Below, one piece after another: positions 1-8,022 of a DNA stretch of 64,000 nucleotides; positions within the stretch are counted from its first letter, which is position 1, and each line of letters opens with the position of its first letter. The position numbers and the translations under genes are program-made. The notes below the pieces were generated by a model, which worked only from the letters and a program-made list of their open reading frames with translations, was not told the DNA's origin and did not search any database. The stretch comes from HKST-UBA178 sp965223815 (GTDB lineage: Bacteria; Pseudomonadota; Gammaproteobacteria; Chromatiales; Chromatiaceae). The stretch covers positions 620,001 to 684,000 of the forward strand of contig OZ245019.1 of assembly GCA_965223815.1 (NCBI GenBank), given 5' to 3'.

Positions 1-570
1 GCTATCGATAACATGCCTGAACTGCCGGATGACAGACGCCGACGGTTTACCGAGGAATACGGCTTGAATGCTCAGGACGCGGCGTCTTTGACGGCAAGTC
101 GGGAGATAGCGGACTATTTTGAGACCGTGGCATTACTCTCGAAAGATCCCAAATTGACAGCCAATTGGGTAATGGGTGATTTGGCGGGGGGGCTTAATCG
201 GGATGGCGTAGATATCTCCAATTCTCCGGTCACGGCTGACCAACTGGCCGGCATGTTGCAAAGGCTACTTGATGGAACGCTCTCGGGTAAGCTCGCCAAG
301 CAGGTTTTCGACGCTATGTGGGCAGGGGAAGGATCCGCAGACCAAATCATTGCGGCGCGTGGATTGACTCAAATCACGGATATTGGGGCCATAGAACAGA
401 TCGTGGAAGAGGTGATATCCGCAAATGCAGCCCAGGTAGCGGCCTATCGTCAGGCAGATGACAAAAAACGGAAGAAAATGTTGGGCTTTTTTGTCGGTCA
501 GGTGATGAAGATGTCCAGTGGTAAAGCGAATCCCCAGCAGGTGAATAAGCTTCTTAGGGAGAGGCTCTAG
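1..570 (+). CDS. gatB: Asp/Glu-tRNA amidotransferase subunit B, C-terminal part
   Basis: The reading frame is open from base 1 and ends at TAG 568-570, so only the last 189 residues are present. The text MPELPDDRRRRF followed by a helical region matches the tail of GatB. This tail includes the YqeY-like C-terminal domain that grips tRNA. GatB works in the cytoplasmic GatCAB complex, which converts Glu-tRNA(Gln) or Asp-tRNA(Asn) to the amidated form. The catalytic kinase-like part lies upstream of the window. The gene converges on the diguanylate cyclase gene with a 19 bp gap. The ATG at 13 is internal and is not a start. The identification rests on family recognition of the tail only. Confidence 0.9.
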   Translation, partial: AIDNMPELPDDRRRRFTEEYGLNAQDAASLTASREIADYFETVALLSKDPKLTANWVMGDLAGGLNRDGVDISNSPVTADQLAGMLQRLLDGTLSGKLAKQVFDAMWAGEGSADQIIAARGLTQITDIGAIEQIVEEVISANAAQVAAYRQADDKKRKKMLGFFVGQVMKMSSGKANPQQVNKLLRERL

Positions 571-589
571 ACTGAATTAGGGTTACTGA

Positions 590-1633
590 TTAGTCGGTTG
601 ACGCCGTCACGCGATTGCGTCCTCCCTCCTTAGAGGCATAGAGGGCGCGGTCTGCACGTGCCAACAGATCCATTCTGTCTTCTCCACTGCGGTTCTGGGC
701 AACACCGGCAGAGACAGTTATTTTCCCCAAGGACTCGCGGGTTCCCGTTCTTACGAGATTGGTGTTGGCGATATGTTCTCTAATCTTGTTGCATAGGATT
801 ACCGCATTGTCCAACTTTGTATTCGGCAGAAGTACGGCGAACTCCTCGCCACCATAGCGTGCTGCGGTATCTTGACCCTTGACGGATTTACTCAGGGATT
901 CGGCGACGAAGCGGATTACCTTGTCGCCCACCAGATGTCCGAAGGTGTCGTTGACCCGTTTGAAATGATCGATATCCATCATGATAACGGAGTAGGGTTC
1001 GGTCATGGAATCCGACTCCTCAGACACGGTGGTTAGGGTATTAAAGAACGTTACTCTGTTTGCCAGTCCGGTCAGGGCATCGGTAGAGGCCTGACGGCGA
1101 ACCTGCTCGAGCTCTTTGCGTAGTTCAAGCATGTTGTCTGTCTTGGCCGCGAACTCCTGTTTCATCCGCTCCATGGATTCCTTCATTACCCTGGTCTCCT
1201 TGAGCACGTTGCTCAAGAGTCCGTAAACATCTTGAATAGTCTCGGCCGAGCCGCAGGAGGCATCGAAGTCGCCCAAGACCTGCCCATATCGATCCGCATC
1301 CTCTCCCGTGTCATTGAGGCTCTTGGCGGTCTCTCTGAGAGCAATAATAATTTCCTGACGGATTTGTTCGGCATGCTCGATATTGCATTCCGACAGGAAC
1401 TGTTGATACAGCTGTTCATTAGTCTCCTGGGTAAAACGGTGATTCTCTTTTTCCAGGAGAGAGTCAATATAGTCATTCAGTAAAGGTCGGTCACCCACCA
1501 CATAGTGGAACCATACAGAGTAGTTTTCCGGAGTTGGTGGAATGCCATGGCGCGTCATTAGTGGCAGCGCCATACGGAGCTTTTCGGCAGTATTGTTGAT
1601 AGCCGATTCGGTGGAGCTGTTTTGTTGCGTCAA
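590..1633 (-). CDS. GGDEF-domain diguanylate cyclase
   Basis: The 347-residue protein has an N-terminal helical region (about 1-150), a predicted coiled coil (about 145-180) and a C-terminal GGDEF domain. Visible motifs are DALTGLANR at 185-193 and the active-site signature GGEEF at 261-265. The domain is expected to make cyclic di-GMP from two GTP. The product-inhibition I-site RxxD is not intact: the equivalent residues 252-255 are KGQD. No membrane segment or known sensor domain is visible, so it is probably cytosolic. The start is TTG at 1633, preceded by GAGG eight bases upstream; an internal ATG would truncate the conserved N-terminal region. It lies downstream of the ANTAR regulator gene on the same strand, with a gap of about 106 bp. 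Confidence 0.88.
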   Translation of the reverse strand: MTQQNSSTESAINNTAEKLRMALPLMTRHGIPPTPENYSVWFHYVVGDRPLLNDYIDSLLEKENHRFTQETNEQLYQQFLSECNIEHAEQIRQEIIIALRETAKSLNDTGEDADRYGQVLGDFDASCGSAETIQDVYGLLSNVLKETRVMKESMERMKQEFAAKTDNMLELRKELEQVRRQASTDALTGLANRVTFFNTLTTVSEESDSMTEPYSVIMMDIDHFKRVNDTFGHLVGDKVIRFVAESLSKSVKGQDTAARYGGEEFAVLLPNTKLDNAVILCNKIREHIANTNLVRTGTRESLGKITVSAGVAQNRSGEDRMDLLARADRALYASKEGGRNRVTASTD

Positions 1634-1739
1634 GGACCAAACCTCATTACTAAACGTAGGTGAAACTTTTCGGATACCTTATCTAACGGTAGATAGCATG
1701 GGAAATTTAGCACTTTTTTCGCTGGCGATAACCGGTTCA

Positions 1740-2414
1740 CTAGCGCTGGAGACCGGATCCAGGATCAGCCCCTTGCTTGCGCCCCTTGAGTTGGTAGTTC
1801 CTATCCTGGCTGAAATCCCATATGCGTTGGAAAAGCCTTTCGGTTTGCGGATTTTCCCTAGTCAGCGTGCGTGCAATATCGACCAGTTTGCACCGTTTTG
1901 ATCTGGCGAAATCACGAAGTGTGTCAACAGCTTGCTTTGCTGGGACCTTGTAACGCTCCATATAAACTCCTATCGCCAGGCTGATATCCCTGTTGCTGCG
2001 GATGGCAACGGCCATACTGGCTTCGGTCTCTTGCAGTCGACGCAGTTCAGCATGTCGCTCAAGAGCTGCTTGAATGGCTGGAATCAACTGCATCGCAGTA
2101 ACTGGTTTTACCAGGTATCCCAGAGCACCTTCCTTGATGGCCAGCGCTACCAATTCTTTGTCGGTAAAGGCGCTAAGAAAGATCGATGGCACTCCTGCGC
2201 GGTCACGCAGCTGACGAGCCACCTCAATACCGAATATTTGGGGCATTCGGATGTCCAGCACAGCCAGATCGATCTTCTCCGCGCAGCCCAACTCAACTGC
2301 CTGGGCTCCGTCGCTGGCGACGACAACTCCATAGCCCGCATCCAGCAGGCCTTTCCCCAGGGAAGAGACAATGACTCGGTCGTCGTCAGCGATGAGTACG
2401 CGATGGTTTGTCAT
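1740..2414 (-). CDS. Response regulator with receiver and ANTAR RNA-binding domains
   Basis: The 224-residue protein begins with a receiver domain: acidic DDD at 10-12, phospho-acceptor D54 in LDIRMP, and K103 in LVKP. A short coiled-coil linker (about 116-135) leads to an ANTAR domain at about 140-195, seen in AIGVYMERYKV and the following helices. ANTAR proteins act as antiterminators by binding paired hairpins in target mRNAs when phosphorylated. No histidine kinase gene lies nearby, so this is an orphan regulator. The start is ATG 2414 with GGAG eight bases upstream. The C-terminal 25 residues are basic and polar and look disordered. The RNA target is not evident in this window. Confidence 0.9.
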   Translation of the reverse strand: MTNHRVLIADDDRVIVSSLGKGLLDAGYGVVVASDGAQAVELGCAEKIDLAVLDIRMPQIFGIEVARQLRDRAGVPSIFLSAFTDKELVALAIKEGALGYLVKPVTAMQLIPAIQAALERHAELRRLQETEASMAVAIRSNRDISLAIGVYMERYKVPAKQAVDTLRDFARSKRCKLVDIARTLTRENPQTERLFQRIWDFSQDRNYQLKGRKQGADPGSGLQR

Positions 2415-2528
2415 AGGTAGATCTCCAGAAACTCAGACGGGTTGCTATGTTAGGGCGGGGAAGGGCGGATTCCATTCGCATCAGATGTCCAGGCTTTCCT
2501 CACCTGTGATTTCAGTCGTCGGGGTTTG

Positions 2529-2557
2529 GGAGAACCGAAAACCGGATCGGTTTCTCC
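2529..2557. repeat. Imperfect inverted repeat between the methyltransferase and ANTAR regulator genes
   Basis: Arms GGAGAACCGA and TCGGTTTCTCC pair with one bulged base around a short loop. It lies downstream of the hemA-operon end and upstream of the ANTAR regulator gene. There is no T-run, so it is not a canonical intrinsic terminator. It may end the operon transcript or be an operator. Confidence 0.35.
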
Positions 2558-2633
2558 GGGTAGTAAGTTCCCGGAGCGCGCTCAATCCAGTGGTATTATG
2601 GTAACGCCATTCGTATTCGGGTGCTACTTGAAT

Positions 2634-3245
2634 TCAATCTTCCAGGCGGGCCATGGCAACTGTATATACACTGCCTTGTTTCACCTTTCGGTAATTGCCG
2701 AAAACTTCCCTGAAGGCTTTCTGGATAAAACGGCGCAAGCCGTTGATGGTGACTACATAGAGGCGCCCATTCGGATTCATCTTCGCCAGGGCGTCGAAAA
2801 AGTAGAGATAGTAGAGTTCCTTGCCGGTTTTCGCGGGAAGGTTGGAGACGATCAAGTCAAATTTGCAGTTCTCAATCTGATCGAACCCATTGCTGAGCAA
2901 TACCTTGACATTATCAATACCGTTGAATTTGGCGTTTCTTCGTGTGTACTCGACTGCAACGAAGTCTTTGTCCACCAAAATGTGGTGACCATCCGGGGCC
3001 AGTCTGGCCATAGTCAGTCCCAGAGGGCCGTAACCGCAGCCTAGATCGAGAGTGTTGTCCCCTGTGTCGATCTGCAGGTGGTCGAGCAGCAACCGACTAC
3101 CTTCGTCAATGTTTTTCGGCGAAAAGAGTCCCCAAGTTGTGCGAAAATGCAGGCTTTCGCCCCTTAACATCGCAGATATTACTAGATCCTGACGGATTTT
3201 ATCCAGGTAGGCCCGGACCTCCGGCGATATGCGGTTGCTGGTCAT
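2634..3245 (-). CDS. Small-domain class I methyltransferase (RsmC/RsmD-like)
   Basis: The 203-residue protein carries the AdoMet-binding motif DLGCGYG at 67-73 and a motif IV SNLPA at 134-138. That is close to the NPPY/NLPA motif of N-methyltransferases acting on rRNA bases. The fold matches the MTS domain of RsmC-type 16S rRNA guanine methyltransferases but lacks their N-terminal duplicate, so the substrate is uncertain. The start codon overlaps the stop of moeB by four bases (ATGA, 3242-3245), which implies translational coupling at the end of the hemA operon. It is probably a cytosolic RNA methyltransferase; protein methylation is a less likely alternative. Confidence 0.8.
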   Translation of the reverse strand: MTSNRISPEVRAYLDKIRQDLVISAMLRGESLHFRTTWGLFSPKNIDEGSRLLLDHLQIDTGDNTLDLGCGYGPLGLTMARLAPDGHHILVDKDFVAVEYTRRNAKFNGIDNVKVLLSNGFDQIENCKFDLIVSNLPAKTGKELYYLYFFDALAKMNPNGRLYVVTINGLRRFIQKAFREVFGNYRKVKQGSVYTVAMARLED

Positions 3246-3997
3246 CGAAGCTTAGATCCTTCACCGCAAACAGGGCACTCCGGGTCGGCATTCAGCGCCA
3301 CCGTATGCCATTCCATTTCCAGGGCATCTAGTAGTAAAAGGCGGCCAATCAGAGGGTTACCGGCAGCGACCAGCACTTTTATGGCTTCCATGGCTTGCAC
3401 GCTGCCGACTATTCCTACCAAAGGGGCCGCAACACCATTCTCTGAGCAGCTTTCATCCAACTCTACGGTATCACCGTAAAGACAACGGTAACAGGGGTCT
3501 CCTGGTTTGCCGCTGAAAACGGATATCTGTCCTTCGGTACGGATAGCAGCCCCGGAGACCAGTGGTTTGCCAGCCGCTACGCAGGCGGCATTAACCGCAA
3601 ATCGGGTGGCGAAATTATCGCTGCCATCGACTACCAGATCCGCGAGCTGAACCTGCTGGGAGAGGTCATCGCCCTCGAGCCTGGTTGCCAGAGCAATGAC
3701 ATTACAATCGGGATTTAGCGCTGCAATCGACTGTTTCGCCGATTCTACTTTCAGTAGCCCGACTCGGTCACTGGTGTGGATAATCTGCCGCTGCATATTG
3801 GTAAGGTCGACCTTGTCGAAGTCGACCAGGGCAAGTTTACCTACGCCCGCAGCCGCCAGATACATCGCCACCGGAGAGCCAAGTCCTCCAAGGCCAATTA
3901 CCAGTACCCGGGATTCCAGTAGTTTCTCCTGGCCCTCCAGGTCGATGGCGGGCAGCATGATGTGGCGGCTGTAGCGGAGCAGTTGTTGGTCATTCAT
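3242..3997 (-). CDS. moeB: Molybdopterin-synthase sulfur-carrier adenylyltransferase (MoeB/ThiF family)
   Basis: The 251-residue protein has the Rossmann nucleotide motif GLGGLGS at 35-41, the R/Q-rich ATP contact region QRQ at 69-71, and GSDNFATR at 125-132. Two zinc-binding CxxC pairs are present (C169/C172 and C241/C244). C184 lies in the crossover loop. The protein is expected to adenylate the C-terminal Gly of a ubiquitin-like sulfur carrier such as MoaD or ThiS. Placement in a hemA-prfA-prmC operon is typical of gammaproteobacterial moeB. No rhodanese domain is attached. It overlaps the downstream methyltransferase gene by 4 bp. ThiF and HesA are close paralogues, so the exact carrier is not certain. 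Confidence 0.88.
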   Translation of the reverse strand: MNDQQLLRYSRHIMLPAIDLEGQEKLLESRVLVIGLGGLGSPVAMYLAAAGVGKLALVDFDKVDLTNMQRQIIHTSDRVGLLKVESAKQSIAALNPDCNVIALATRLEGDDLSQQVQLADLVVDGSDNFATRFAVNAACVAAGKPLVSGAAIRTEGQISVFSGKPGDPCYRCLYGDTVELDESCSENGVAAPLVGIVGSVQAMEAIKVLVAAGNPLIGRLLLLDALEMEWHTVALNADPECPVCGEGSKLR

Positions 3998-4141
3998 GCG
4001 ATTGCAGGTTATCGAATTAGTTTGGTTGGCTAGGCGTCGCTATCGGGACCGATGTTGCGACAAATACTGCGATAATGTGAAGTCGATTTGGCGTCGTCGG
4101 GGCTTTCTAGGATCCTGAAATGGAGGGTGTTTTCTCTAGGG

Positions 4142-4552
4142 TTACAGATAGTGTCGCCAATGTTCCGGGCGGTGATCCTTGAGGCCGTGATCCCTGTGGG
4201 CGTAGCGTTCGACGAAAATCTTACGGGTGCAGTTGCTGTTGCCGCGTGCGCAGCCATTATTCGCTCGCTGGACCTCTTCTGTATAGTAATAGAGTGCTCT
4301 CTTGAGGGCCGCCATCAACCCACTGCCGAGGTGGAAGCCTGTCTCCACCAGTCCGTTCTCTATCTGTTCCAGGGAAATCTTGAGCACATGATAGCGCACG
4401 CTGAGCACCACGGGCGATTCCGCCGATACGGACAAGACCCCATCGATATCCGTCAGTAACTCTGCAGCTGTGTTTGCCTGCTCGGGATCCGGGTGGAATT
4501 CACAGAACGAAATTTGCCGCTCTTTGATGAGATCACTGTCATCGTTATCCAT
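4142..4552 (-). CDS. Conserved protein of unknown function with HMA-like fold and His-rich tail
   Basis: I do not recognise a named function. The 136-residue protein shows an apparent beta-alpha-beta-beta-alpha pattern (about 12-75), like ferredoxin-fold heavy-metal-associated domains but with no CxxC motif. A tail rich in charged residues follows, containing C101, C108 and histidines 119, 122, 127, 131 and 134, which could bind metal. The start chosen is ATG 4552, preceded by AGGA nine bases upstream; a TTG at 4588 would add 12 residues. It sits in the hemA operon between prmC and moeB, so it is probably cotranscribed with haem and cofactor genes. A role in metal handling is speculation. Confidence 0.7.
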   Translation of the reverse strand: MDNDDSDLIKERQISFCEFHPDPEQANTAAELLTDIDGVLSVSAESPVVLSVRYHVLKISLEQIENGLVETGFHLGSGLMAALKRALYYYTEEVQRANNGCARGNSNCTRKIFVERYAHRDHGLKDHRPEHWRHYL

Positions 4553-4628
4553 ATACCTCAATCCTAATAGGTGATCAGGATTAGTCAATATGGGGATGAA
4601 TTTCTAGGCGGCGATTGCGGTACTGGAA

Positions 4629-5483
4629 TCACATCGGGTGCCTTCCTTCACTGATGCGTTCCAGGCCGTTTAGGTCACAATGAGTTCGGCACTCGATGAA
4701 ACCTCGTTGGGACAGTAGCGCCCTGACCTGCTCGCCCTGATCGAAGCCGTGCTCAAGCACGAGGTAGCCCCCCGGGAGTAGCTTGGAGAATGCTTGGTCG
4801 ACAATGTGGCGTATATCCTGCAGGCCATTTTCCGGGGAGATTAGCGCCTCTCGGGGTTCCCATGAAAGTGCTTTGAGATGAGGGTCGTTAGCGCGGATAT
4901 ATGGCGGATTACTCACGATAATGTCAAATAGCGACAACTCGGAGAGAGGGTGGCACCAGTCGCCCTTGTAGGAGGTGACGTTGTTCAAACCTAGGGCAGT
5001 GAAGTTATCTTGGGCCACGCTTAGGGCGCCCGCAGAGGCCTCTACCGCATGGACCCGGCAGAGAGATCGCTCGCTCGCGAGTGCGGCAGCAATAGCGCCG
5101 CAACCGGTTCCCAGGTCGGCTGCCTCGCATGCCTTATTTACTGGTATGAGCTGCAGCGCCCGTTCCACCAGCAATTCTGTTTCCGGTCGCGGTACCAGAG
5201 TGGCTGGAGTTATCTTGAAGCTGAGTGACCAGAATTCCTTAAGACCGGTTAAATAGGCGTGGGGTTCACCCCGGCGGCGACGGCGAACCAGTGTGCGAAA
5301 ACGATCTAAAAGCTCCGGGGACAATGAGCGTTCGGGCCAGGCCAACAAATAGCTCCTGGGTTTGTCGAGCACAAAGGCGAGTAGTGTCTCTGCTTCCAGT
5401 CGCGGTAACAGCGATTGATCCTCGTCTAGCAAGGTGCAAGCTTCTGCTATCGCCTGAATAATGGTGCGGCTGGGATCAACCAC
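4629..5483 (-). CDS. prmC: Release factor glutamine N5-methyltransferase
   Basis: The 284-residue protein contains the AdoMet motif DLGTGCG at 123-129 and the catalytic NPPY at 192-195. The N-terminal helical domain (1-80) contacts the release factor. PrmC methylates the glutamine of the GGQ motif in RF1 and RF2. The gene overlaps the end of prfA, which encodes its substrate, by 8 bp, as expected for the conserved hemA-prfA-prmC operon. Length is normal for the family. Confidence 0.95.
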   Translation of the reverse strand: MVDPSRTIIQAIAEACTLLDEDQSLLPRLEAETLLAFVLDKPRSYLLAWPERSLSPELLDRFRTLVRRRRRGEPHAYLTGLKEFWSLSFKITPATLVPRPETELLVERALQLIPVNKACEAADLGTGCGAIAAALASERSLCRVHAVEASAGALSVAQDNFTALGLNNVTSYKGDWCHPLSELSLFDIIVSNPPYIRANDPHLKALSWEPREALISPENGLQDIRHIVDQAFSKLLPGGYLVLEHGFDQGEQVRALLSQRGFIECRTHCDLNGLERISEGRHPM

Positions 5484-6561
5484 CTTCGTTGGAGAGTAGG
5501 GTCAACTGTTCCGCCTGGTGCTCCTGAATTAGCGGCTCAATCACCTGATCCAGTGCCCCCTCTAAAATCTCATCCAGCTTGTAAAGGGTAAGATTGATGC
5601 GGTGGTCGGTGAGCCGATTCTGAGGAAAATTATAGGTGCGAATGCGTTCCGAACGATCACCGCTACCAACCTGAAATTTTCTGGACTCAGCACGTTTATC
5701 GGCCGCTTCCTGCTGTAGACCGGAAAGCAATCGGGCTTGCAGTAATGACATTGCCTGGGCCTTGTTCTTGTGTTGGGATCGCTGATCCTGACATTCGACG
5801 ACAATGCCGGTGGGTAGGTGAGTGATACGTACCGCGGAATCGGTCTTGTTGACATGCTGTCCACCGGCGCCCGACGCGCGGAAAGTATCTATGCGCAAGT
5901 CTCCCGAATTTATTTCGACCTGATCAACGGATTGTGCCTCTGGCAGCACAGCCAGGGTGCACGCGGAGGTGTGGATTCTTCCCTGTGATTCGGTTTCCGG
6001 CACCCTTTGCACCCGATGGGTGCCCGATTCGAACTTGAGTTTGGAGTAGACGCCGCGACCACTGATGCGACAAACGATCTCTTTGTAACCTCCCTGCTCT
6101 CCCAGGCTTTCACTGATCAGCTCTACATTCCAACCTTGGAGCTCGGAATAACGTAAATACATGCGGTAGAGGTCTCCGGAAAACAATGCCGCTTCCGCCC
6201 CTCCGGTACCGGCACGAATCTCTAAAAAAATGTTGCGTTGATCGTTGGGGTCGGTTGGTAGCAGCAGCAACTGAAGCTGTGGCTCGAGTTGCTCCAGGGA
6301 TGTCTTCTCCTGATCCATTTCATCACGAGCCAGCTCAGACATTTCGGGGTCGTCGAGCATACTGCGAGCGTTTTCGATGGCGATTTGGTGCCCGCGATAG
6401 CGCTCATAACAGCTGACTACCGGTTCGAGTTGGGCGTATTCCTGACTGAGCGACCTGAAAAGAGACTGGTCGCCCTGCACCTCCGGCTCCGCCAACAAGG
6501 CTGTGATTTCCTGGAATCGTTCGCTTATTTGATCCAGTTTACTGCGGATTGAAGGTTTCAT
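5476..6561 (-). CDS. prfA: Peptide chain release factor 1
   Basis: The 361-residue protein has the stop-codon recognition tripeptide PET at 188-190, the PxT form that reads UAA and UAG. The peptidyl-transferase motif GGQ is at 233-235. The N-terminal helical domain and the C-terminal basic region are complete. It releases the nascent chain at the ribosome. The start overlaps the hemA stop by four bases (6558-6561) and the end overlaps prmC by eight, so the three genes look translationally coupled. Confidence 0.97.
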   Translation of the reverse strand: MKPSIRSKLDQISERFQEITALLAEPEVQGDQSLFRSLSQEYAQLEPVVSCYERYRGHQIAIENARSMLDDPEMSELARDEMDQEKTSLEQLEPQLQLLLLPTDPNDQRNIFLEIRAGTGGAEAALFSGDLYRMYLRYSELQGWNVELISESLGEQGGYKEIVCRISGRGVYSKLKFESGTHRVQRVPETESQGRIHTSACTLAVLPEAQSVDQVEINSGDLRIDTFRASGAGGQHVNKTDSAVRITHLPTGIVVECQDQRSQHKNKAQAMSLLQARLLSGLQQEAADKRAESRKFQVGSGDRSERIRTYNFPQNRLTDHRINLTLYKLDEILEGALDQVIEPLIQEHQAEQLTLLSNEGG

Positions 6562-7826
6562 TTACGGCCGGCGGTATCACTGATTTGAAACAGGGTGTTT
6601 GCTGCCTCCAATAGTTCCACCTGTCCTTCGAAACCGGCTTGCCTGATCTGCGTGCTCGGTGTGTGCAACAGCTTGTTGGTTAGGGTGTGGGCCAAAAACG
6701 ACATAACCTCTTCCGGGGGCTTTCCGTTTCTAAGCTGCTTCAATGCCCGATTCAGCACTTCTTTGCGCAGCTTGTCAGCGTGACGACGATAGTCCTGGAT
6801 CATGCCCGCCGCATCTAGTGAGCGCAGCCACCCCATGAATTCTTCGGTGTGCAACGCTATGATTTCCTGGGCTTGTTGAGCAGCCTCCTGGCGGGAGCGC
6901 ATGTTCTCTTCAATGACCTCCTGCAGGTCATCCACAGTGTAGAGATAGATATCATTGAGATCCCCGACCTCCGCCTCGATATCTCTGGGGACGGCGATAT
7001 CTACCATGAATATTGGCTGATGTTTGCGCTTTTTCAGTGCGCTTTCCACGGTTCCCTTGCCCAGCACCGGTAGCGGGCTGGCGGTCGAGGAAATGACTAT
7101 ATCTGCTTCTGCTAGGTGTGAGGGGATCTCTGGAAGTGCGATGGCATAGCCCTCGAACTGATTGGCGAGAGAATGCGCCCGCTCCAGGGTTCGGTTGGCG
7201 ACTATGAGTTGGCCAATGCGGTGTTGATGCAGATGGCGGGCAGCGAGCTCAACAGTCTCCCCGGCACCGATCAACAGGGCTGTTTGCTCCGAGAGATCGC
7301 TGAAAATCTGGTGGGCAAGGCTTACTGCGGCAAATGCGATGGAGACCGGACTATGCCCGATGGCTGTGTCGGTGCGCACCTGCTTGGCAACCGAGAAGGT
7401 GTGTTGGAAGAGGCGACCGAGCAGCTTTCCGGTAACCGCTGCATCATTGGCGGTCTGGTAGGATTGCTTTACTTGGCCGAGAATCTGCGGCTCTCCAAGC
7501 ACCATTGAGTCCAGACCACAGGCAACGCTCAAGAGGTGGGATACGGCGTTTCTTCCTTCGTAGTTATAAAGGAATGGAGAGATGGTCTCCAGCTCCAATC
7601 CGTGAAAACTCGCGAGCCAGGGAGCTATATCCTCGACCGCGTCACCTTCGAGAGAAAAATACAACTCGGTGCGATTGCAGGTCGAAACGATGACCGCCTC
7701 CTCTACCCCCGGCAGCTCGCAGACACTACGAAGTGCGGCCACGATGATGTCAGGGCCGAAAGTGACCCTCTCGCGAACATCCACGGGGGCTGTTTTGTGA
7801 TTGAGACCTAAAGCTAGCAGCGCCAT
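6558..7826 (-). CDS. hemA: Glutamyl-tRNA reductase
   Basis: The 422-residue protein starts with the catalytic domain signature GLNHKTAPV. The nucleophilic cysteine C50 lies in STCNRTELY. An NADPH-binding domain follows (LIGAGETVELAARHL) and then a C-terminal dimerisation helix. It reduces glutamyl-tRNA(Glu) to glutamate-1-semialdehyde, the first step of C5 tetrapyrrole synthesis. It is the promoter-proximal gene of the six-gene minus-strand operon. The 196 bp upstream region is shared with a divergent TPR lipoprotein gene; no clear sigma-70 promoter stood out by eye. Confidence 0.97.
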   Translation of the reverse strand: MALLALGLNHKTAPVDVRERVTFGPDIIVAALRSVCELPGVEEAVIVSTCNRTELYFSLEGDAVEDIAPWLASFHGLELETISPFLYNYEGRNAVSHLLSVACGLDSMVLGEPQILGQVKQSYQTANDAAVTGKLLGRLFQHTFSVAKQVRTDTAIGHSPVSIAFAAVSLAHQIFSDLSEQTALLIGAGETVELAARHLHQHRIGQLIVANRTLERAHSLANQFEGYAIALPEIPSHLAEADIVISSTASPLPVLGKGTVESALKKRKHQPIFMVDIAVPRDIEAEVGDLNDIYLYTVDDLQEVIEENMRSRQEAAQQAQEIIALHTEEFMGWLRSLDAAGMIQDYRRHADKLRKEVLNRALKQLRNGKPPEEVMSFLAHTLTNKLLHTPSTQIRQAGFEGQVELLEAANTLFQISDTAGRK

Positions 7827-8022
7827 TTGAAGCTATTTGGGCATTGGAGAATCTGAAATTTTGTAGTATCAAGGGGTTAAATTCAAGCGCCGCCGGCTTT
7901 TTGCGCCGTTTTCTGCAAATTTGTTTATCATGGCAGTTGTTGGAGTAGTGATCCTGGTTCCGTTCCGCGGTGTGTCGTGAGGCGGACGAAAAACCGGTTT
8001 GATTTAGTATCTGGGAGCATAG

